Of a stretch of 12,331 nt of DNA, positions 6,791-12,331 are shown one piece after another. This DNA is from Candidatus Saccharibacteria bacterium UBA1788 (GTDB lineage: Bacteria > Patescibacteriota > Saccharimonadia > Saccharimonadales > Saccharimonadaceae): contig DCGC01000006.1 in the NCBI GenBank assembly GCA_002315165.1, forward strand, positions 1 through 12,331, read 5' to 3'. Positions within the stretch are counted from its first letter, which is position 1. Every line of letters starts with the position of its first letter. The translations under genes and the position numbers were made by a program. The notes beneath the pieces are model-generated. The model was not told the DNA's origin and did not search any database. It worked only from the letters and a program-made list of their open reading frames with translations.

Positions 6791-7003
6791 ATGACACGCA
6801 AGCAAAATTTTAATAATAAATTTGAACCGAAAAAATGTTGGGTTGGTGATACTCATAAAATTTGTTACGACACTAAAGAAGAGGCTGAAGTTGCGGCTAA
6901 GGTTGCAGAATATGACCATGCAGCCAAGGACTTAACTGTTTATAAATGTGAGTTTGGCGATCATTGGCATTTGTCGAGCAAGCCTAAAGCTGACCGGTCT
7001 TAG
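6791..7003 (+). CDS. Small (70-residue) protein with a YKC...HWHL motif, unknown function
   Basis: This is a hydrophilic small protein. It begins with a basic stretch, then has CWVGD (Cys16), a KICYDTKEEAE segment (Cys25), a likely Ala-rich helix (about 29-44) and YKCEFGDHWHLSS (Cys53, His58, His60). The final part resembles small zinc-ribbon-like proteins of actinobacteria and phages that end in a Y-x-C...WHL(T/S) motif; with Cys16/Cys25/Cys53 and two His it could bind a metal, but no function is known to me. The start lacks a clear Shine-Dalgarno. The last 20 bases overlap the 3' end of the cutinase-vWA gene on the opposite strand. It is divergent from the ATPase gene, only 34 bases away. 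Confidence 0.7.
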   Translation: MTRKQNFNNKFEPKKCWVGDTHKICYDTKEEAEVAAKVAEYDHAAKDLTVYKCEFGDHWHLSSKPKADRS

Positions 7004-8723
7004 GCGCTTTTAGGTTTGGCAAAGTTTCCGCTCCTTCTTTTGGCTGGCTATCGTTTTTGCCGTCGTCAGAAACGAAGTGAATTGTTGCACTAGATTGTTC
7101 ACCTCTAAACCCAGAAGCGGAGTATGGAATTAGTGAAATAGAATTATCCACGGTGTGGTCTAGTTCGGTAATGATTAGACTATTTTCTGTAGTGTAGCCA
7201 AGAATTGTATCATTAAGCGCAACATAAACACGGGCGGCAGCTGTTGTGAAGGAAATTTCTACAGAATCATTGGAGAGTGAGGTTAGATTTAGATTGGAAA
7301 TGGTGGTTGGTTTTTCGTAGGTTGATGGTTTAGAGATATTATTAGAAACAATATCGGTCGAGAGTTCTATTTCTTGTTCAAGAGAAAAGAATGAACCGCC
7401 AGTTCCAGAAGTGAGTGGCTCGTATTCTTGGCGATATTCTTCTGGGGCTATGACATAAAAATGCACAGGATCGATAGATTTAGCTAGGCTGACAACTTCA
7501 CTGAGCGTGGTGCCGTCACGATCTGGGTTGTGAAAATTACTATTAGTCAGAGCAACGACCGCTTTCTTAGCTCCGGTTTGCCATGAAGCATCGTTAAGAA
7601 CTTCTTTGGCCGATGCTAGTAGGGATTCTGGAACATCACCTCCGCCACTTGTATTCAGAGTATCAAGCGCGTTTGTGAAAGCGCTAAGAGCACAAGCTTC
7701 TAGACTGCAAAATTTAATAGGATGACGACCGCTCTTAAAATCACGATAATCATAGAGCGCAACTCGGCCTCCAGCGTTGGAGACTTTTGTGGCTAAATCG
7801 ATTGCTCGTTGTTTGTAGCTATCAATAACTGCCGTCATAGAATCGGTAGTATCCATTAAAAATACTACGTCATAATCGGACAGATCGTTCTGGTTGGACA
7901 TTTTATCTGGAAAAGCTTCGGCAAGTTTCTTGGCAATAACTTTTGCGGCAGAGGTATACATGCCGTCGGATTTGTAATTTAAATGAGAAGCGATGGGGTC
8001 TGATAAATTAATATAAGCACTGCACATGATATCGTGATAGATACACCATGTGCCGATTTGACCATCGGAATATGAAGTCGATTGATATGGAATTGTCCCG
8101 CCTAAAATACCTTGGTAGGCCCGACAATCAGGAACATAGGCTCGATATGGAGAAAGAGTGCCGCCGCGACAGGCCGAAGGAATGATTCCCTTTCCTTCGG
8201 GAAGATAGAGTTTCGGATCGCCAAAAGTAGCAACATAAATAATAGTGTTTGGTTTAAGCGAAGATAGGGACGTAGAAACAACTTGAGCGCCTTGGGAATA
8301 GCCAGCAATAATGAATTTTGTATTTGGGCATTTTGCTAAAATTTCTTCGGTGTATGCTTTTAATTCTTCGACACCGTTTTGCACGCTGGCGCCGTACGCA
8401 TATGAACTTCCTCCGCCAACTACTGCGCCGAGAGCAGTTGTGAAATTGCTGAAATTTTCGGTGCCGACGGCGGCGGCTGGATAGCTATGACCGTCGTGTT
8501 TGGAAGTTCCGAGTTCGTAAAAATTATAACTGAGTCTGGACACGGAAAGATACGTGTTAAGTGCGGAATAGAAAGTTTGGTAATTCGTGCCATTAAGAGC
8601 GGAGCCCGAACCACGTGCAAAGATAATCTCTAAATCCGTGCAGGCCGAAGCGGATGACGAAGTTGGGATTTGGGCTAAAACTAGCAAGAACAATGCTAAT
8701 AGTGAAAAAACTTTGCGTTTCAT
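6984..8723 (-). CDS. Secreted cutinase-family esterase fused to a von Willebrand factor A domain
   Basis: The 579-residue product has a signal peptide (MKRK, hydrophobic 5-17, cleavage probably near Ala25-Ala27). A cutinase-like alpha/beta-hydrolase domain follows (about 28-268): GYSQG with nucleophile Ser143, HDIMC with Asp231 between Cys227 and Cys234, and SHLNY with His247, the layout of the cutinase Ser-Asp-His triad. Next is a vWA domain (about 283-462) with a MIDAS-type DTTDS (291-295) and GGGDVPES (360-367), then an Ig/fibronectin-III-like beta segment (about 470-552) and a polar tail ending APKTGQL. Cutinase-family enzymes hydrolyse ester bonds in cutin, lipids or mycolate esters; the substrate here is unknown. 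The start at 8721-8723 is chosen over one 13 codons upstream because it follows AGGAGG and begins the signal peptide. Divergent from the deaminase gene. Confidence 0.88.
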   Translation of the reverse strand: MKRKVFSLLALFLLVLAQIPTSSSASACTDLEIIFARGSGSALNGTNYQTFYSALNTYLSVSRLSYNFYELGTSKHDGHSYPAAAVGTENFSNFTTALGAVVGGGSSYAYGASVQNGVEELKAYTEEILAKCPNTKFIIAGYSQGAQVVSTSLSSLKPNTIIYVATFGDPKLYLPEGKGIIPSACRGGTLSPYRAYVPDCRAYQGILGGTIPYQSTSYSDGQIGTWCIYHDIMCSAYINLSDPIASHLNYKSDGMYTSAAKVIAKKLAEAFPDKMSNQNDLSDYDVVFLMDTTDSMTAVIDSYKQRAIDLATKVSNAGGRVALYDYRDFKSGRHPIKFCSLEACALSAFTNALDTLNTSGGGDVPESLLASAKEVLNDASWQTGAKKAVVALTNSNFHNPDRDGTTLSEVVSLAKSIDPVHFYVIAPEEYRQEYEPLTSGTGGSFFSLEQEIELSTDIVSNNISKPSTYEKPTTISNLNLTSLSNDSVEISFTTAAARVYVALNDTILGYTTENSLIITELDHTVDNSISLIPYSASGFRGEQSSATIHFVSDDGKNDSQPKEGAETLPNLKAPKTGQL

Positions 8724-8726
8724 AAA

Positions 8727-8732
8727 CCTCCT
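8727..8732 (-). promoter_or_regulatory. Shine-Dalgarno deciding the start of the cutinase-vWA gene
   Basis: AGGAGG on the minus strand lies three bases before the ATG at 8721-8723, slightly closer than usual. The alternative in-frame start at 8762 would make this site internal and put a basic extension before the signal peptide. Confidence 0.75.
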
Positions 8733-8789
8733 AGATATTCTAAAGAATACCTGAGCTGACAATTTTTTTCAAGATAAAATTTTACAGTA

Positions 8790-8798
8790 TGGTATGAT
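8790..8798 (+). promoter_or_regulatory. Extended -10 promoter of the dCMP-deaminase-family gene, predicted leaderless
   Basis: TGG-TATGAT is an extended -10 whose hexamer (8793-8798) ends exactly 6 bases before the ATG at 8805. No Shine-Dalgarno lies between them and no clear -35 is seen. Confidence 0.6.
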
Positions 8799-8804
8799 AA
8801 ACGT

Positions 8805-9350
8805 ATGGAAGAAAAGAAAAAATTATCTTGGGATGAATATTTTATGAATATCGCCGATGAGGTGGCGAAGAAGTCTAAAGACCCTTCGGCTGGAGTTGGG
8901 TGTGTGATTGCTGACGCGAATCATCGTCCGATATCGTTTGGATATAACGGGCTAATCCAAGGTGCAGACGAGTCTAAGATGACGCTTTCCGAGCGTCCGA
9001 TGAAATATTATTTCGTAGTGCACGCAGAAATGAACGCTCTGATTTTTGCAAAAGGAAGCCTTGAGGGTAGTTCCCTTTACTGCTCATTCGCAACTTGTGA
9101 AAATTGTTTAAAACACTGCCTTCAGGCTGGAGTTAAACGCTTCGTCTATAAACGTTTACGGGTACATTCGTATGGCAATAAAAAATCCATGACAAATATA
9201 GATACTGATGAGGCGATTATTCGCCTACTAGCTGCTTGCCCTGACGTAGAAACGCTAAACATTACGAACGGCAAAACTTATCAACAGGATATTTTAGATT
9301 CTTACGAAAAAGATTCTCCAGAATATCAACGGCTAATGCAATGGTTGTAA
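8805..9350 (+). CDS. dCMP deaminase-family protein (zinc cytidine/deoxycytidylate deaminase fold)
   Basis: Members of this family deaminate dCMP to dUMP, the substrate of thymidylate synthase. The 181-residue product has the zinc-binding, proton-shuttling HAE at 73-75 and the paired zinc cysteines Cys98 and Cys101 (TCENC), followed by QAGVKRFVY (107-115), the typical order and spacing. The usual PCxxC is TCxxC here. Two more cysteines (93, 105) lie nearby. The C-terminal half (about 118-181) ends in a polar, acidic region. Its partners in this window, NrdD/NrdG and Ung, also concern deoxynucleotide supply and uracil in DNA, but they are separate transcription units. The exact substrate (dCMP or another deaminated base) is inferred. 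The gene ends in a bidirectional terminator. Confidence 0.85.
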   Translation: MEEKKKLSWDEYFMNIADEVAKKSKDPSAGVGCVIADANHRPISFGYNGLIQGADESKMTLSERPMKYYFVVHAEMNALIFAKGSLEGSSLYCSFATCENCLKHCLQAGVKRFVYKRLRVHSYGNKKSMTNIDTDEAIIRLLAACPDVETLNITNGKTYQQDILDSYEKDSPEYQRLMQWL

Positions 9351-9360
9351 ATAAAAAAAC

Positions 9361-9385
9361 AACTCCCGTAAGGGAGTTATTTTTT
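9361..9385. terminator. Bidirectional intrinsic terminator between the deaminase and surface-protein genes
   Basis: AACTCCC (9361-9367), loop GTAA, GGGAGTT (9372-9378) form a perfect 7-bp stem, followed by a T-run (9380-9385) on the plus strand and preceded by an A-run (9353-9359), which is a T-run on the minus strand. The T-run overlaps the stop codon of the surface protein. Confidence 0.9.
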
Positions 9386-11189
9386 ATTCGTCTCCATAAT
9401 AGCGTTCGTCGCGTTTTTTATTAACTGCGATAAAGACTATCACTCCAGTAGCTACTGCGGCGGCAGCAATACCAGCTCCAACAAGAACTCCGTTAATCGG
9501 ACTATTGGCTTTGAGGTTATTATAGGCGTCGACGACTGCATTGTATTTTAGTAATAAATAGTTATCGATTGCGGATTGTTCGAATTCATTGAGATCCTCG
9601 TAAGCTGCAATAGCTTCCTCGATTTGATTAGCATGGTCAAGGCTAACGTCGCTAGCGGAAGGCAAGGCCTCAATAAGTGCTTCTACGTGAGCGATGCGAG
9701 CTAACGATTCTTCAGAAAGTTCGGTTTCCGTTTCAGCACCGAGAGGATCGGTCGCGCCGTCCGATGCGTTGTTGTTAGACTGAGTTTGGCTAGGCAAGAA
9801 ACTAGAGGTAAAGGATTGGGTGGCAAAATTGTCCGTAGTCTCACCGTTTCGGCGAACAGGTTCGGGCGAGGACGTTGAGTCAGAAATACAACGAACTGCG
9901 TAACCAATAGCCGGATCAGAATCAGTGGCAGCCCCGCCAAAGGTATAGGCACCGCCGTCGGACGACCTTAGCGCCGAATATGCGCTATCGTCATGTTGAT
10001 AAACTGCGTTAGCAACTTTAATATACCCATATGGATTTATATCGCTCTTATAACTTTCTGCAGCTTGGAATTCTGCATAGGTAGGCAATCTCCAACCTTT
10101 AGGACAAATAGAGCCAGCAGCGCTATCTGTGCCAGTAAATGTGCCTGCAGTAGCAGCAGTGAGGTTATAAGCGGTACGAACTGCGATATTGTTGCCGTCC
10201 AAATCGGCGTATATTTCGGCGGATGGGTTAGATGTTCCAGTAGCTTGCCATGTAGAAGTGTTGCTATTGCGAGCCGGCAATGTGAAATTGTTAGCTATAG
10301 TAGTATCTGTGGACGTAAGATTGATAGCGCTATTGCCACCGAGCGCAAGATTGCTAGCCATCCAGCAATGGCCGTCTCCAGCCTTGGTAACTGTGTAAGT
10401 TTTATTATCGCGGCTATCGACAAGCGTGGTAGACTGGCTATAAGCAACGGCCGAGCAGATATCAGCTTCCATATCTTGCATTTTATAGTAACCGGTGCTG
10501 GCATAGGTTTCTTTGCCATAAAAGTCGAAAGCAGTTGCAAAATCTACTAGAGCATATGAATTATCGACCGCCGTAAAGGTGACAATGCCGTAATATTTAC
10601 CATAAACAATCTCAGTGTTGGCACGGACGCCAAAATAGATAACAGCCGTACTCTCGCCGCCGGATATAGAGCGTTGGACGGTTGTATCGGAAGTAGGAAT
10701 AGGCTTATAAGTCCCATACCCAGTATTGCCATCAACACCGTCGGTATGGTCATCCACTAAACTATAAGCATAGTTCCAGCCCCAGCGATTGACTGGGAAG
10801 GGATTTAAGGAAGATGTAACGATGGTATTGGAAGCTAAAGACGAGATATAGGATTTTTGGCCGTCATTTCGGTTTTTTAGGCGAGTTTCTCCGTTTTTAG
10901 CACTCATAGTAAGAGTATAACCAGAGCTACTAGGAGTACAAACCGTCGCAGTTAAGAATCCATAATTAAAGCCGCCGTTTTCGTTAGTCGCTCCAACGCT
11001 AAAGTAGGCATTAGTAGACGATAAGGTTAAACCACTGGTACAGTTGGCCGAGGAAGCGGCACTAGCTGAGTTTATACTAAACAGATACGGCAGGAACAAA
11101 AACGCCATGGCTAGACCAGATATGGAAAAAATCATATATAGAATAGATTTTTTCAGAGATATAGCGCTAATCCTCCGAATAGTATTCAT
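9384..11189 (-). CDS. Large cell-surface protein with FISUMP-type domain, helical domain and C-terminal membrane anchor
   Basis: The start at 11187-11189 gives 601 residues; it is preferred over an ORF start 40 codons upstream because the promoter -10 lies between the two and the extension covers the ung 3' end. A basic N-terminus and hydrophobic segment (about 15-42, ending SASA) act as signal peptide or anchor. A Ser/Thr/Gly-rich beta region follows (about 46-225), then a FISUMP-type domain (about 235-436): MQDM, ICSAV, DNKTYTV, DGHCWMASNLALGG, ICPKGWRLPT and GYAVRC. After a low-complexity linker comes a helical domain (about 490-560), resembling helical repeats of Gram-positive surface proteins (EALIEALP, AIAAYEDLNEFEQ). 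A membrane segment (about 566-589) and a charged tail (KKRDERYYGDE) end the protein. It is probably displayed outside the cell and may bind a host or surface. Ligand unknown. Confidence 0.88.
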   Translation of the reverse strand: MNTIRRISAISLKKSILYMIFSISGLAMAFLFLPYLFSINSASAASSANCTSGLTLSSTNAYFSVGATNENGGFNYGFLTATVCTPSSSGYTLTMSAKNGETRLKNRNDGQKSYISSLASNTIVTSSLNPFPVNRWGWNYAYSLVDDHTDGVDGNTGYGTYKPIPTSDTTVQRSISGGESTAVIYFGVRANTEIVYGKYYGIVTFTAVDNSYALVDFATAFDFYGKETYASTGYYKMQDMEADICSAVAYSQSTTLVDSRDNKTYTVTKAGDGHCWMASNLALGGNSAINLTSTDTTIANNFTLPARNSNTSTWQATGTSNPSAEIYADLDGNNIAVRTAYNLTAATAGTFTGTDSAAGSICPKGWRLPTYAEFQAAESYKSDINPYGYIKVANAVYQHDDSAYSALRSSDGGAYTFGGAATDSDPAIGYAVRCISDSTSSPEPVRRNGETTDNFATQSFTSSFLPSQTQSNNNASDGATDPLGAETETELSEESLARIAHVEALIEALPSASDVSLDHANQIEEAIAAYEDLNEFEQSAIDNYLLLKYNAVVDAYNNLKANSPINGVLVGAGIAAAAVATGVIVFIAVNKKRDERYYGDE

Positions 11190-11195
11190 GCTTTT

Positions 11196-11204
11196 ATTAT
11201 AACA
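11196..11204 (-). promoter_or_regulatory. Extended -10 promoter of the surface-protein gene, predicted leaderless
   Basis: TGT-TATAAT on the minus strand is a perfect extended -10 with its hexamer at 11196-11201, ending 6 bases before the ATG at 11189. TTGAAA (11217-11222) could be a -35, but the spacer is only 15 bases. A run of eight A and six T bases lies between. The lack of a Shine-Dalgarno fits a leaderless mRNA. Confidence 0.7.
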
Positions 11205-11238
11205 CAAAAAATTTTTTTTCAATGTTTTTATGGTAATT

Positions 11239-11886
11239 TTACCATTTGATTGCGCGAAGATTGTGTGATTGTAAAAAATCGTTGGTTTTGGAAAAATGAT
11301 GATTACCAAAAAATCCAGAGTAGGCCGAAAGAGGCGATGGGTGAGGAGATTCTAAGACGAGATGTTTATTTTGGTTGATGAGAATCTTTTTAGCACGAGC
11401 ATCGCGACCCCAAAGAAGGAATACTAGATGGTCGCGGTTGTCATTTAGGTATTTGATCGTTGCTTCGGTGAAAATTTCCCAGCCTTTGCCACGATGGGAG
11501 CCAGCCTTATGCGCTTCTACGGTAAGAACATTATTAAGAAGCAGCACGCCTTGTTCTTGCCAAGACTTGAGGCAGCCGGTTTTATTTATGTGCGCACCAA
11601 TGTCGTTATCAATTTCTTTATAAATATTAAGAAGCGAAGGAGGAATAGGGGCGGAGTCCGGTACAGAAAAAGCTAGACCATGAGCTGCGCCTGGAGTATG
11701 ATATGGGTCTTGTCCAAGAATGACGACTTTAACATTGTTTAAATCGGTGGAAAAAGCCGAAAAAACATATTGTTTAGGGGGAAAGATAGTTTTTTGCGTA
11801 TATTCGTTGGTTAAAAAGTTCGACAGTTCCCTAAAATAAGGCTTACTGAATTCGGTGTTTAGGAATTCTTTCCAACTATCATGCAT
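11239..11886 (-). CDS. ung: Uracil-DNA glycosylase (family 1)
   Basis: Ung removes uracil from DNA by cleaving the N-glycosidic bond, starting base excision repair of deaminated cytosine or misincorporated dUMP. The 215-residue product is full length for the family. It has the water-activating motif GQDPYH (58-63; catalytic Asp60), LLLNNVLTVE (115-124), and the DNA-intercalation motif HPSPLS (182-187), with His182 as the second catalytic residue. The C-terminal GFFGNHHFSKTNDFL is also typical. The start lies five bases after the gatB stop with no Shine-Dalgarno or promoter, so it is probably co-transcribed with gatB and translated by coupling. A 7-bp inverted repeat spans its stop codon (11230-11245), but its 2-base spacer makes it a weak hairpin. 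Confidence 0.96.
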   Translation of the reverse strand: MHDSWKEFLNTEFSKPYFRELSNFLTNEYTQKTIFPPKQYVFSAFSTDLNNVKVVILGQDPYHTPGAAHGLAFSVPDSAPIPPSLLNIYKEIDNDIGAHINKTGCLKSWQEQGVLLLNNVLTVEAHKAGSHRGKGWEIFTEATIKYLNDNRDHLVFLLWGRDARAKKILINQNKHLVLESPHPSPLSAYSGFFGNHHFSKTNDFLQSHNLRAIKW

Positions 11887-11891
11887 GGCTA

Positions 11892-12331
11892 CTAGTTTTT
11901 TAGTTTAGCACGAAGAATTTGTTGGGCAGTAGCTGGGTTAGCTTTGCCTTGAGAAAGTTTCATAACTTGACCAACAAGGAAGCCAATAACTTTTTCTTGA
12001 CCAGCTTTAAATTCTTCTTGGGCTTTTTGTGTAGCCGGATTAGCAAGAACTTCGTCAACGATTGCCTCAAGCGCGCCAAGATCGTTTTCCTGGAGAACGT
12101 TCAGTTCTTTAGCGATTGTTTTAGTATCTTTGAAGTGCATTTCAGGATCGAAAAATTTAAGAAAGACTTCTTTAACTGAGGTGGATGATAATTCCCCGTT
12201 TTCGGCCATTGCTGCAAGGTCGGAAATTTGCTGTTTAGACGGCATCGGGTCGTTAAGAAGACTAATATTTTCTTCGGCTAGCAAAACACTGGCAAACAAA
12301 TTTGCAATGCGTTTGACGTATTTCGCGTCTA
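11892..12331 (-). CDS. gatB: Aspartyl/glutamyl-tRNA amidotransferase subunit B, C-terminal part (5' end outside window)
   Basis: GatB is the tRNA-binding, kinase-like subunit of the GatCAB complex that amidates mischarged Glu-tRNA(Gln) and Asp-tRNA(Asn). The window holds the last 145 residues; the frame stays open to the right edge, reading DAKYVKRIAN before the TTG at 12297-12299, which is therefore an internal Leu codon and not the start. The segment is the helical tail and the YqeY-like C-terminal domain, ending in GFLVGQVMK...GKANPATAQQILRAKL, the characteristic terminus that contacts tRNA. It is followed by ung after five bases, suggesting one operon. Confidence 0.92.
   Translation of the reverse strand, partial: DAKYVKRIANLFASVLLAEENISLLNDPMPSKQQISDLAAMAENGELSSTSVKEVFLKFFDPEMHFKDTKTIAKELNVLQENDLGALEAIVDEVLANPATQKAQEEFKAGQEKVIGFLVGQVMKLSQGKANPATAQQILRAKLKN

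Noticed and set aside
8734..8752. Inverted repeat (TATTC/GAATA) upstream of the cutinase-vWA gene as an operator
   Set aside because: The arms are only about five bases in AT-rich DNA, and no second copy or known repressor site supports it.
8724..8762. 13-codon upstream start for the cutinase-vWA gene
   Set aside because: The AGGAGG site at 8727-8732 precedes the later ATG, which begins a normal signal peptide.
11230..11245. Inverted repeat at the ung stop as an intrinsic terminator
   Set aside because: The 7-bp arms are separated by only two bases, so the effective stem is short and AT-rich, and no T-run follows directly. It may be chance.
11190..11309. 40-codon N-terminal extension of the surface-protein reading frame
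   Set aside because: It overlaps the ung 3' end and contains the perfect extended -10 and A/T tract of the gene's own promoter. The start at 11189 begins directly before a signal-like segment.
12297..12299. TTG as the start of a short 135-residue gene
   Set aside because: The frame is open to the window edge and the residues before it continue the GatB sequence, so this is an internal Leu codon.
1..12331. Recoded UGA (as in Gracilibacteria and SR1)
   Set aside because: nrdG ends at a TGA at the family's normal length, directly before a terminator, and no gene needs UGA read-through.

Overview
The window looks like part of the genome of a small-genome bacterium of the Candidatus Saccharibacteria (TM7)/CPR type. 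The points in favour are a compact layout with short intergenic gaps, moderate to low GC, standard code (UGA is used as a stop, by nrdG), exported proteins with Fibrobacter-succinogenes-major-type (FISUMP) domains, one exported protein ending in an APKTG motif, and anaerobic class III ribonucleotide reductase as the only RNR visible here. This assignment is inferred from protein character and not from any search.

Layout from left to right: the 3' end of an exported FISUMP-type protein gene (2-133, +), unusually GC-rich and adenine-poor; trmD (137-796, -), convergent with it; a small membrane-anchored protein (889-1251, +) with a strong promoter and Shine-Dalgarno; a bidirectional terminator; nrdG and nrdD (1275-4108, -), an overlapping operon behind a promoter flanked by two NrdR-type boxes; a P-type cation ATPase (4249-6756, -); a divergent 70-residue protein (6791-7003, +); a secreted cutinase-like esterase joined to a von Willebrand A domain (6984-8723, -); a divergent dCMP-deaminase-family gene (8805-9350, +); a bidirectional terminator; a large two-membrane-segment surface protein with a FISUMP-type domain (9384-11189, -); ung (11239-11886, -); and the 3' third of gatB (11892-12331, -), five bases upstream of ung.

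Functionally the window mixes DNA precursor supply and repair (NrdD/NrdG, dCMP deaminase, uracil-DNA glycosylase), translation (TrmD, GatB), ion transport, and cell-surface proteins that may act in contact with a host cell. No mobile element, CRISPR array, tRNA or rRNA was recognised. No gene-free stretch exceeds 300 bases; the longest (4109-4248) is the nrdDG control region.

The most interesting signals are: (1) two clear start classes, with four genes having a -10 hexamer ending exactly 6 bases before the ATG and no Shine-Dalgarno (predicted leaderless mRNAs), while three others have strong Shine-Dalgarno sequences; (2) an adenine-depleted, NNC-codon-rich 3' end of a FISUMP-type gene that resembles a diversity-generating retroelement variable region; (3) the cutinase-vWA fusion; (4) the nrdDG regulatory architecture; (5) substitutions at catalytic or metal-binding positions in TrmD and NrdD.
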